This document shows, piece after piece, positions 21,880-32,117 of a stretch of 64,000 nt of DNA (within the stretch, counting starts at the first letter, position 1; every line of letters begins with the position of its first letter). Position numbers and translations under genes: made by a program. The notes under the pieces were generated by a model. The model saw nothing but the letters and a program-made list of their open reading frames with translations. It searched no databases and was not told where the DNA came from. Origin of the DNA: Nelumbo lutea (lineage: Eukaryota > Streptophyta > Magnoliopsida > Proteales > Nelumbonaceae); NCBI GenBank assembly GCA_022828595.1, contig JAKGHH010000008.1, positions 24,606,378-24,670,377 on the forward strand, given 5' to 3'.

Positions 21880-23010
21880 GATGCAACTTGGGCAGGTTCA
21901 AGTTGGGCTTTTTTCAAATTTTAAATAAAATGCCTATTCAGGCTAACCGGAGGTGGAACCATAATGACGTGGCATATACATATATATTATAGGTTATATA
22001 TTTTACAATTTTTAATATACAACAAATGACTAGGTTCAGGTCTTTTAATTTACATTTTCTTTAAAATACTTGCGTAATAATGTAATATGTACAATAAATA
22101 GTCATTAATTAACATAAGTAAAGAGGTGGATTAGTGATAATTAACTAATATGTGAAAATAAGAGGATTGTATTCAAATCTTATTAATAACATTTTAAAAT
22201 TTCACTTACGTGTCAGCCTAGGTGGTTTCATGAAACTGTGGCTGATTCATCGGCTTTTCGGTTAAAATGGCCAATTAGACAATTTTCACCAGGTTTTAAG
22301 CAAGTCTGGTTATTGAAATGTGACTGAACCAGTTAAGGCACCGGGTCATGGTTCAATTGGTTTGACTAGTCATTCCAGTCCAATTTTCTAAACACTAGGC
22401 TAACCCGAGTTACAACCCAATATGAAGGATATCTTACGACCAACTCCAAACAAGTGAAACGGCATGAAAACAGAATTCAATCCGAAGTTTATACTTGAAC
22501 CAGCCAAAGACCTTACCACTAAGTTGGTTTGCACCTTTGAGAGCTTTCATTATTGATCTAATAAAAACCATCATTATTTAGTTACTTATTTAAAATTTTT
22601 AAGAAAATAGAATAAATATTATATCTATATTTATCTAAATGATGTGAAATTTTTCTTTACTAAAATACCCCTTCTCTAATTCTAACGGCTTTTTTTATGC
22701 CAAATGGCAACAAGGAAACTCAGGTACAATCAGAATTGATCACCTTTGATGATAATTAGGAAGGCACGTGTGACCAAGTATAAGAATTAGAATTTGAAAG
22801 AGCATGGCGAGCAACTTGATGAACGACCAAGCTACTGCTTCGAAGTGTAAACTGTACTGCGCAATGAATTTCCTTTTATTAAGTCTTATGTTTAAGGTAT
22901 TAATTCTCATTTTTTATCATAAATCTTATATTTAATTTATTTTTTTCATCAATTAATTCTACTAGTTAGATCTGAATTCAATACTTTTAACAATATTCAT
23001 TTTTTTTTTT
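21880..23010. other. No gene; repeat fragments
   Basis: 22240-22400 resembles the GGTTTTAA / CCGGGTCATGGTTCAA type repeats near 8.3 and 9.2 kb. The rest is AT-rich without coding potential. Confidence 0.4.
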
Positions 23011-23011
23011 T

Positions 23012-23760
23012 TTAATTGACCAAGGAATACAACCATTCTTCCTTCTAGGTGGTGCATAAAATTCGAACATCTGAGTGAAATAGATCAGCCCATTATGTCA
23101 TAGTTAAACAACAAGTTTTTTAAATAAAAATAAAAGCAAGCATTGAAGAAAAAAACATTATAGAAAATTTTGGAGATATCTCTAATTTTTTCTATTAATC
23201 ATGTTAAAAAACATAACACTTCTTTTTATTGACGATGGAAATGAGATACAAAATTTAAAACTGACCCAAAAATGAAATTGTTTTCTAGTTTGGTAACAAG
23301 TCAGTTTTTGGCCAAATGTGTTAACAATTGTCATAATTAAATAATAAAAATTAAAAAGAAGACAAAAATACAAATAACTTGTAAAAATCAAGAATTTTAT
23401 AGAAATCATTTGGCCTCATCTCTAAAATTTTATATTAATCACATCAAAGAATAAAAGTGTGGTAAATAATAATTGAATAAAATACAAAATTTAAAAGTGA
23501 CCCCCAAAATGAATTTTTTTTCCATTCGGTGGTGCATCAATAGTTCGACCTTTTGAGTCAAATGTGCCAACCATTGATGTCATATCTACATAATAAAATT
23601 AAAAAAAAAGATAAAAATATAAAAAATACAGAAATTTATTAGAAAACATTTGGACACATCTGATATCATATATTCATCATATTAAACAAAAATAAGTGTG
23701 ATAAATAAAAAATATTTTTATAAACATAAAAATATAAAAAAGTTGTGAAAAATTTAAACA
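23012..23760. repeat. Tandem array, unit about 236 bp
   Basis: The phrase ACAAAATTTAAAA recurs at 23248 and 23484 (spacing 236), with a weaker equivalent near 23720 and a decayed upstream unit. Each unit contains, in order, a TGACC.AAAATGAA block, GGT..TG.GTCA...TTT..CC, AATGTG.CAACCATTG-like sequence, an AATAAAAATTAAAAA block, and ACATTTGGACACATCT-like sequence. Divergence between units is considerable, so the array is old. Confidence 0.6.
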
Positions 23761-24069
23761 CATATTATTATTGCTATTGTCATCATCATCTAAGCTTACC
23801 ACATGCAAAGAACATGCATGTTTAAAATGTTATACAACTAAATAGTGACATAGATTATAAGTATAGAAACCAGTAAAAACTGATGCAACTAAGAATCAAA
23901 CGACTCGGCCAGAAGTCGAAAGAGTGGCCGGAGCCTAACAAAAGAAGTCACTACGATGACTTGGCTCCCATACTTGAGACAATAGTGTATTCGAGGTAGT
24001 TTTAGAGTAAACTCTGAAGTTGCCAAAGTTATGGCTATACTTGCAGTCATTAAGATGGTGAATGGTAGG
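23761..24069. other. No gene seen
   Basis: Short stretch between the tandem array and a MITE, with an ATTATTGCTATTGTCATCATCATC run at the left. The 66-codon minus frame has no recognisable features. Confidence 0.4.
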
Positions 24070-24261
24070 AGCTCGGATTTTGTCCTCACAAAATTGTTTC
24101 TTACAACAATTTTGTGAATGGGAAAATGTTTCAGCTGTGCACTAGAAACATTTTCCCATTAATGAAAACATACAAGTAGAGAAATGTTCCCAATGCACAA
24201 CTGCAGTTATTGTGAGAATAGTATAAGAACCAATTTATTTTGTGAGGACCAAATCTGATCT
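24070..24261. repeat. MITE with about 25-bp TIRs
   Basis: The left end AGCTCGGATTTTGTCCTCAC pairs with the right end, read inwards, AGATCAGATTTGGTCCTCAC. An inner foldback is also visible (AATGGGAAAATGTTT / AAACATTTTCCCATT at about 24117-24163). No target duplication could be fixed with certainty. Confidence 0.65.
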
Positions 24262-26480
24262 CGAGGTAGAGGTAAGGTGAACGTGAGTCCCACAGACTAT
24301 ACCATAAAAAACCTATAGTTGTGCGGTTTGATCCTATGCCTCTCCTTTCGGATGCAATACTTGGCTCTTTTTTTTTTTTTTAAAAAAAAACTTTGGTTCC
24401 TAACTTTTAAACTTCTTTATGGCTTTGGAACATGTTATTGTGAAAAGTTCAAAGAATTGAGGAAGTTAATTCTTGTGAAAAGTTCCATGGGCTTGATAAT
24501 ATGCCTCTTATCTGGAACAATACTTAGATCCTACCTAGTTGGAGGACATGCATCTAACCACATGAATTTTGTGTTAATTTTAGGGTTTAATGTTAGGGAT
24601 TAGGACTTCAGGATTTAGATGTGAAAATCGAGAGGGTAGGAGCAAGGTAAAGCCCCTTATAGCCTATAGGATGCCAAATAGGGATTGCAATGTCCACCTA
24701 GCAAGTACCTGCCCCTACCCACTTTAAGATTTCACAAGTAGTAGATGTATGGGTAGGGTATGGTATTAAGCTAAACCCAACACCTTCCAATTGGCATAAT
24801 TCGGAAAACAAATCACATTGAGAGAAGCTTCAAAGAAAAGAACCAAAGCTAAAAAAATAGGAAGAAGATCAATTCTTCACTGAATAATTAAGAAAAAAAC
24901 CAATATAACTACCTCTAGCTTAGGCTTGCTACTCTTTATATAGAGTTCTTTACACCCTTATGCCTCCTAAAAGAAAGTTTCCTAATCTAATTGAACACTC
25001 ATTAAAATTCTACCAAGTCTCCACAAAAAACAAAGTCCTAATTTAACATAAGTTTGTAAATCCCGTTATGATCATAACTTAGTAAATGGGAATCAAGATA
25101 GCTAGATACAAAATTCCTACAATGAAACTATTTTGGTAAATACAAACTAAGATGGGTCATGAAATCAAACTTGACAAATGTTTACTCAGTTGGGTCAAAT
25201 CACATAGTGCATCACCAACCTACATATTGTTATTGTAAGGCATATGAAATTAGACGTGGGTGGTTGCGTATTTTCTATATTTTTCAGTCAAATAATTGGA
25301 AATTTGATCTTTGTTCATGTTATTTTGTTTGCTCATAACATAAAATTAGACTTAGGTTTTAAATGTGGGGAGGGTAAAGTCAGGGAAGGTTTGGATTCTA
25401 AAAATCTAACCGTTTACAAGTTTTTGTGAGGGTATGGGTTAGAAGATTTGGAAAAATGAAGAATCTAAAACTTACAAATCCCTCTTCGAACCTGCTCCAT
25501 TTGTCATTTGCCTAGTTACAATCTAGATGGTGGGGTCAGCGGCACATCAACAATAAAGAAATGATAAGTCCTTTTTTTTTCTTTTGCTTTGTAAGTTGGA
25601 ACATGATGTTACTAAATAATCAATCAAAAAAATTTTCAATCTCCTACCCTCACATTACTACACCTTCACATTGAGAACATCTCCTGTATTTATATGATGT
25701 TCCCAATGTACTAGTGTAGTGTCTTATACGTAGGTGTGGGTAGGGGCATATCAAATAGGTAGGTTCTACCCATAACTGAATGGAATTGACCTCAAATCGG
25801 CCTTGAACTGATTCTACCCAATCTGTCAAAGGGTAGGGTTTGGTTCCAAATTCTTGGAACTAACCCTCCACCATTGCCAGTTCTAGGGTCTAAGGATTTA
25901 CCCTACTCAAACCAACCCGATGAACCGCCCTTGGTGGAACCTGCCTTGTAGCCGAGCTTGCCTTGAAATAAACCCCAAAATACTTTTTGGGATATAAAGA
26001 TTTGAATCCAAGCACTCATAGTTACAAAGGCCATGATCTCATTTGACCATTAAGTTAATTAAGTTATTTGATCATTTGTTTTTATTTTAATATGTAAATG
26101 TATATAATAAGTAATGTAAAAGATAATATTTACAAAATTTATATTTATATTATAAATTTTGAACCATATAATAATTATCTAAATATTAAATTACTCAATT
26201 TAATTAATAAAGATAATATAAGTTTTAAACTATATATTATATTTATTGAAAATCAAGTTTAAAAAAAGCATACTTCTTTTCTTTTTTAAGGGGAAAAAAA
26301 GAAAGAACAAATTTCACAGGTAGACACTAGAATTGATCTCGAAACCATCAAGACCAAAATTGATCCTAGAACTGAGAGATCGCATAGGTTAAAACAGTGT
26401 TTCAATCAAATAAGGACAAAACATTGTTCACCTTCTTCCTCCTCCAAACCACCTAACACATCTCTCTCAAGACTAATAAA
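24262..26480. other. No gene; LTR-like and MITE-like remnants
   Basis: 24750-25140 has an LTR-like look (TTTATATAGAG near 24936). 25668-25725 has inverted CACTACA.../...GTAGTG words. 25735-25990 carries TAGGGGC and many GGGTAGG / CCTACCC words resembling degenerate hAT-like ends. 26090-26280 is AT-rich. No protein is supported. Confidence 0.35.
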
Positions 26481-26499
26481 TATTGATCATAGATTTCTA

Positions 26500-26765
26500 C
26501 TTTTTTTGTTCACCCTTGTAGTTGTTGGCTTGATGCAAGCAAAAACGGCAAAGCCCATTCTTTTATTTTTGTATTCCGTTCTATACATCTCACTTTTCCA
26601 CTTAACATACTTGCAAACCTCTTCCAATCCCGATTTCAAGGCTTTAATGGCATTCAAAACTGCTTCAGATACCTCTAACAGACTTAATAGCTAGAACCAA
26701 ATTGCCAATTCATGTACTTGGTATGATGTTTCATGTGTTCTTCTAACTATTTCGGAAGAACTCAT
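26500..26765 (+). pseudogene. LRR receptor-like kinase N-terminal fragment
   Basis: The plus strand encodes a signal-peptide-like hydrophobic stretch (ILLFLYSVLYISLF) followed by SSNPDFKALMAFKTASDTSN and RLNS. This is the LRRNT_2 cap that starts many plant leucine-rich-repeat receptor kinases (S-N-P-D-.-.-A-L-L-.-F-K). The family continues with W-N-...-N-P-C-.-W-.-G-V-S-C. Here the W codon is TAG, after which the frame reads NQIANSCTWYDVSC, matching the family's cap including both cysteines. No LRRs, transmembrane segment or kinase follow. It is an isolated, dead 5' gene piece, perhaps carried in by a transposon or left after deletion. The premature stop is a single-base change from TGG. Confidence 0.7.
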
Positions 26766-27017
26766 AGTAGCTCTTCTCCAAACTCAGAAGGAGGAGGAAA
26801 AAGGAAGTTAGAGACCTAAGATGGGGAGATTTGTTTCAGTGATCTGAAGTAAGAAATAGATGAATAATGTTTCTACCCTTTTTTGTATTTTTTTAAATTA
26901 CCCTATTCTATAAATTATGTTAATTTTTTTTTTTATTAATAACAAGACCCAAAAGATAACTATAATCCATTAATTCCAACCGAGGTTCTGCCACCAACCC
27001 ATACTCACTTCTATGTG

Positions 27018-28365
27018 TAGGGATGGCAATTTTACCCACAAAATCGGGTCCCCGATCTGAGCCGCCCCGAACGGGGCGAATTTTCCCCAGTCACAAATGC
27101 ATACGGGTCGGTCTCGGGAATTTTCTTTTGCCCCGGACCGGGGATGGGTCTGCTTATAAATCCCCTGATCCGTCCCGACCCCAATTGTAAATTACAAACA
27201 TACCCTTTTATATATAATGTATTAAGGTATTGGGTTAAGACTTGCTTCTTGTTTCCCTTTAACGCTTTAACAATAATTATTCACTATTCGTCTTCCTTCA
27301 ACCTTCGCACATACAGAGAGATATTGAGTCAGAGACTTTGCCTACCAACTGGAGAGAAGAGGAACCGCCGCCGCCATAGCACAGAGGAACCGCAGACTAT
27401 CGGGCGTCGCACGGCCACAGTGATTCACTCTTCAGTCTTTGTCTCCGAGACTTCTCAGTCTAACAGTCTTCCCTCGATCTTCATAGTGAATCAGTGATTC
27501 ACTCTTTGTTCTTCCCCTCTCCATTCGTCCGCCAACCACCGGGTGGCTCCACCACCGTAGCAACAGACTTCCCAGTCTTCCCTCGTTCTTCGATCTTCAC
27601 TGTGTTTCTTGATACTTTCATTGTCCATTACCAGCCTTAAACCTTTATTACAGTTTGGGTTTTCCATTTTTTGCTTCCTCCATCTTTTCTTATCATGTTG
27701 ATTGCCTCAGAGAAAACTAATGAGAGTAGACAGGAGAGAAACGAATGAAAAAACTTGTACATAGAGTTTTCATGGATCTCAGTATCCCGTGGGTCATATA
27801 CTAATAGGTTACAAAGCCCGAGTTGTTCAGTTTGGATTTCCTACTAATTTTAATATGCTCTCTTCGTTGTGTTTCAATTGAACCAAAAGGTGTATATTAG
27901 CACAAGAGCAACCTGTTCATCTTTGTTTCAGTTAAGAACATTGAACTTCGTCACTGTTATAGGGACTGAAGCAAATTGATGCATTACGGTGATCCAAATT
28001 TCCAGGAGGAAAACAAAAAATTCTCAAGTTATTGATTTAAACTTGCTTACAAGCTATAAGTTTTTTTTTTCAGTGAAGTTCCAAAAATCACCCAAAAATA
28101 AACACGGTTATATTTTGTTACTTTCAAATTAATTTTACAGTGAAATGAACGGCCATTAGGCTATTACCCGTCCCCAAGTTCAATGGTTGTGGGGCAGGGA
28201 CATGTCGGAGATTCCCCATCCCCGACAGGACTGGGGATGGAGTTGAATCTTTACCCCGATACCGGGGATAAGGCGGGGACAAGTTAGGGGATTTTAGCCA
28301 CGGGGTGGGGATGGGGAGGGGGTGCCCCGCCCCATACCCGCCCCATTTCCGTGGATAGGAGATCG
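27018..28365. mobile_element. Decayed non-autonomous hAT-like element
   Basis: Begins TAGGGATGGCAATTTTACCC, a classical hAT-like terminus. The first about 150 and last about 220 bases are rich in CCCCG / CGGGG words (GGGTCCCCGATCTG at the left; CCCGATACCGGGGATAAGG and GGGTGCCCCGCCCC at the right) arranged in opposite orientation, as subterminal repeats are. The GC-rich middle (27330-27600) contains CTTCAGTCTT/CTTCCCTCG words repeated twice and a 117-codon frame with no transposase motif. The right terminus is eroded (CCATTTCCGTGGATA) and no TSD remains. The PPR gene begins about 300 bases downstream. Confidence 0.5.
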
Positions 28366-28529
28366 AGATCCGGAGAAATTGCTAATTCTAACACGAGGAG
28401 CCATTGCCAAATAACATAGTAAAAATAGCATTGGTGCATTGGGTGGGGGTAATTGTTATTTTGAAATGTTGTAGGTTTGCGGTGGAAATCAGAATCCAGT
28501 GGTGGGTCTGTCCGTACTTTTCCGAAAAA

Positions 28530-28645
28530 TTAAACCGAAGCGGTCACTTTGTGCGAAAAAAATACTTACCCCTCCCTCCCAAGACCCCATATGGCCAGAC
28601 GGCTATGGCCAAATCTTTTTGATAAACCACTCCAAAAGAACGAAC
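28530..28645 (+). mobile_element. Au-type SINE 3' remnant
   Basis: Matches the SINE at 61195-61362 in order: CACTTTGTGC-AAA, ACTTACCCCTCC...CCAAGACCCCATATGG, then TCTTTTTGATA and ACTCC. The tRNA-like 5' half is missing or decayed. It overlaps the first codons of the longest PPR reading frame. Confidence 0.6.
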
Positions 28646-28665
28646 ACTGGATCAATGCTCCATTC

Positions 28666-30426
28666 ATGTCGGCGAGTGTTTTGAGTAGACTTGACCCTCT
28701 GCCATGCTTGCCATATTTATTCCGTATCAACTACCACTCCTTCCCATATAACTGCCTTTTGAACTCATGTTCCTCACTAGCAGAGCTCAAGCAGATCCAT
28801 GCCCGAGTTCTAATGGATGGGTTCTCACAACACCTTCACTTGGCCACAAAACTCATCACTCTGGCGGGGATATTGGCCCCGACCATGGACTACGCTCGTA
28901 AACTGTTCGACCGAGTTCCTCAACGAGACGCCTTCCTCTGGAACACTTTGATCAGGGGATATGCTGATATGGGTCCTTGCGAAGAAGTTCTTGTTCTTTA
29001 CAGAAACATGCATTTGTCCGGGCTTTTACCCGATAACTACACTTTCCCATTTGTAGTCAGGTCCTGCGCCGTTCTCTCCGCTCTCAGAGAAGGGAAAGAG
29101 GTGCATTGTAATATAATTAAGAATGGATTTGATTCGGATGTTTTTGTTCAGAGCTCCTTAGTGTCGATGTACTCTCAAAGTGGGGAGAATAAGGATTCAG
29201 AATCGATTTTTGATGAAATGATTGTGAGAAACATAGTTTCTTGGACGGCTATGATCTCAGGTTATGTTCAAAATGGATTCTATAAAGAGGGATTGAATGT
29301 TTTCAGGAGGATGGTGGCTTCAGGAACTCAACCCAATGCGGTCACACTTGTCAGCATCCTTCCTGCCTGTGGTGGTTTGGAAGTTCTCAATTTGGGAAAA
29401 CTGATTCATGGGTATGGAATTAAATTGGGTGTGGATTCTGATACCCCGTTAGTAAATTCTTTGATTTCCTTATATGGTAAATGTAGGAATGTTGATATAG
29501 CTCGATCTCTGTTTGATCAGATGGTGGCCCGGAACTTGGTCTCCTGGAATGCCATGATTGGTGCATATGAACAGAATGGTGCATCTAGGGATGCAATTAA
29601 GCTCTTCCGCAGGATGCGAAATGAGAAGGTGGAATTCGATTACATCACAATGGTTAGCTTAATTTCCGCTTGTGCTAGTATGGGGGCACTCAACACAGGA
29701 AAATGGGCTCATGAGCTTGTTACAAGCAAAGGACTCGAGACCAATGTTTCAATCACCAATGCACTTATAGACATGTATGCTAAATGCGGAAGCATAGAAT
29801 CGGCTAGGGATGTTTTTGATAAGTTGCCTAAAAGAAGTGTGGTTTCTTGGACTGCTATGATTGGAGCTTATGCAGCTCATGGGTATGGAGAAGATGCACT
29901 CAAACTCTTCTCAAAGATGCAAGAGGAGGGAATACAACCGAATAGCTTCACCTTTACTGCTGTCTTGACAGCTTGTAGGCATTCAGGTCTTGTTGAAGAA
30001 GGGAGGAAGCATTTCGAGAGCATGACCAGAGACTACTTGATTGCACCTGGTTTAGAGCAATGTGCATGTATGGTAGACCTTCTTGGCCGAGCTGGTCAGT
30101 TAACTGAGGCTTACGAGTTCATCAAGGGAATCCCAGTCGAACCAGATGCTGGTGTCTGGGGTGCTTTGCTTGGTGCTTGCAGAATTCATGGGAATGTTGA
30201 GCTGGCTGAACTTGTGGCTGAACATCTTATCCAATTAGACCCTCAAACTGTTACATACTATGTGCTTCTATCAAATATCTATGCAGAAGTTGGTAGGTGG
30301 GAAGATGTAGCGAGGTTGAGAGAGCTGATGAAGGAGAGAGAGTTGAAAAAAATTCCGGGACGCAGCCTTGTAGAAATAAACCGGAGGTTCCATGCATTTC
30401 CTTCAGGCCCAAAACCACACCAGTAA
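28666..30426 (+). CDS. Pentatricopeptide repeat protein, PLS class, E-type end
   Basis: An intronless frame. From the ATG at 28666 it encodes 586 residues; the frame is open back to 28549 (625 residues), but part of that extension lies in SINE sequence. The N-terminus (MSASVLSRLDPLPCLPYLF) is basic/hydrophobic and nearly free of acidic residues, as organelle presequences are. PPR motifs of P, L and S types run through the protein (LKQIHARVLMDG, ARKLFDRVPQRDAFLWN, RNIVSWTAMISGYVQNGF, ARSLFDQMVARNLVSWNAMI, MYAKCGSIESARDVF), and it ends with an E domain (CMVDLLGRAGQLTEAYEFI, AGVWGALLGACRIHGN, YYVLLSNIYAEVGRWEDV). The end GRSLVEINRRFHAFPSG..HQ is the start of E+, where the protein stops; no DYW deaminase is present. 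Such proteins bind organelle RNA and usually guide C-to-U editing with a separate deaminase partner. The RNA target cannot be told from sequence alone. The gene looks intact. Confidence 0.92.
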   Translation: MSASVLSRLDPLPCLPYLFRINYHSFPYNCLLNSCSSLAELKQIHARVLMDGFSQHLHLATKLITLAGILAPTMDYARKLFDRVPQRDAFLWNTLIRGYADMGPCEEVLVLYRNMHLSGLLPDNYTFPFVVRSCAVLSALREGKEVHCNIIKNGFDSDVFVQSSLVSMYSQSGENKDSESIFDEMIVRNIVSWTAMISGYVQNGFYKEGLNVFRRMVASGTQPNAVTLVSILPACGGLEVLNLGKLIHGYGIKLGVDSDTPLVNSLISLYGKCRNVDIARSLFDQMVARNLVSWNAMIGAYEQNGASRDAIKLFRRMRNEKVEFDYITMVSLISACASMGALNTGKWAHELVTSKGLETNVSITNALIDMYAKCGSIESARDVFDKLPKRSVVSWTAMIGAYAAHGYGEDALKLFSKMQEEGIQPNSFTFTAVLTACRHSGLVEEGRKHFESMTRDYLIAPGLEQCACMVDLLGRAGQLTEAYEFIKGIPVEPDAGVWGALLGACRIHGNVELAELVAEHLIQLDPQTVTYYVLLSNIYAEVGRWEDVARLRELMKERELKKIPGRSLVEINRRFHAFPSGPKPHQ

Positions 30427-30569
30427 TGACAGATAATAGATTTGATTCTCCTATGTTTTTCACACCCATTCCAATGGAGCTCTTCCCAAGATCCCATTGT
30501 TCATATTTGTAATTGGTTGCAACAAAGGTTGCCAATACACCTTTGCGGATTATGATTGGGGAGTACACA

Positions 30570-31280
30570 GATAGCGAAAGAGCAAGTTAATCAAACAAAG
30601 AAGTGGGCTTGTATCATTTTTTATGTTACAGACATAATAGAAAAGCCAAGAAAAATGACTTGGTGAGATATAGGTTTAATTTGGAGATTCCAAATATTGT
30701 ACTTATTTACATGTTTATAGAATGAAAAGCAAAATTCTTTGTTTATTTTTGTATGTTCTTGTTCTATATTTTTGTGCTAACTTGCCAAAAAAATACAAGC
30801 TCAAAACTCAAGTAGTAGATTTTGAGTTCTAAAGGAGTAACTGCAGTCCAAAACATGGGAAGACAGAAGTACTATTTTGCTCTCAGCATTGCTCAGGGAA
30901 GGGGTCAACTGTTTATGATGGCAATGGCCAATAGGATCAAATTGGATTATGTATCAGCAAATAAGAGAGTTCCGACTTCAACAGCAAAGATCTGCTCATG
31001 GTCTATGGTATGGACATGCTTCTCTCCCACAATGTGGATATGCATGTTTATGGGTAAGTCACAGATTCGTGAATTTGGGCCGATTTAGCATAAATAAAGA
31101 GGCCTATAAAATTCGTTAGCATGCAAATCGGGACCAACAAAACTCACACTGTCAACGACTCCCCTGAAGTGGTTGCAGCCTCTATTCATTTAATGCAAAT
31201 GTTCTCAGTTGACTTTATCCTCCCCATAGTGTTATGTCAACCATTTTGGAGCCCCCACCACCCCTCCCACTTTGCCAAGA
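30570..31280. other. No gene seen; 3' flank of the PPR gene
   Basis: Contains several AATAAA-like words (near 31095) and no convincing coding frame. The 88-codon frame at 30822-31088 has no recognised domain. Confidence 0.4.
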
Positions 31281-31284
31281 AGGG

Positions 31285-31780
31285 ATCGTAAGTTAAGTTT
31301 TGATGGCAGTGCTATAGGTACCCCAGGTGATTGCAAGTATCGGAGGTGTGATTAGAGGGAGGGATGGGACTATCTGCTGGGTTTCAAGTGGCCCATTAGG
31401 AACAGGTGATTCTACAAAGACTGAAGTCGTGGCAGCTCTCACGGGGATTAGAATGCAAGAGAGTTGGGAATCTTAAGCTTAACAATTGAAAGTGATTCAG
31501 CAAACACAATTAAGCGGTTGCAAGGGAAGGCTGAAGGTCCTTGGAGATTGGCGCATTACATTTTTGAAGCAAGAGATATTCTAACATTTTTGCAAGTATA
31601 GTTTGAATTCCTAGGGTTCTGAATGTAATTGCTAACGGTTTAACTTAAGCTGGGATTCATAGGGATTCTTTGTATAGCAATGGTAAGCTTCCTTTGTCAC
31701 CTGCGTTTTCTTCTTTTCCTTTGTGGACATCTTCTCATGTAATCTGTTTTTTTAATGAAATCTCTGTTACTCTTGCTAGG
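31285..31780 (+). mobile_element. L1 LINE 3' end (RNase H-like domain remnant)
   Basis: The plus strand gives broken frames with the RNase H-like features FDGSAIG, then LTIESDSANTIKRLQG, which is typical of the D-S-...-I segment in the closing domain of plant L1 ORF2. It then ends with a 3' region containing TTTTTTTAATGAAATCTCTGTTACT, the usual L1 tail style. Stops and frameshifts show it is dead. Confidence 0.6.
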
Positions 31781-32117
31781 AAAAAAAATTACCATATATT
31801 TGAATGGCAATCATTTTATTTCTATCAAATGACAAATACATTTCAAATTACAGTCATTTAAGCAAGCTGAAATTGGTATGTTCTTCAAAGGTATTCTAAC
31901 ATTTGGGCGCTTGTGACCAGTATAATTACTATGTTGGCCTCTCAAAATGAACTCCTGTGCAAAATGTTGGAATCAATCCGAAACACTGAAAATTTCTGGC
32001 TGGACCGATCTGAGGAGCCTAGCATTGGCGAGTGCAAAAGAAACGTGTGAACTTTGATCATTAGTAGTTCAATTTCTGGTTAGATACACTTGCCAGAGAC
32101 CACTAGTCAATTTAGCT

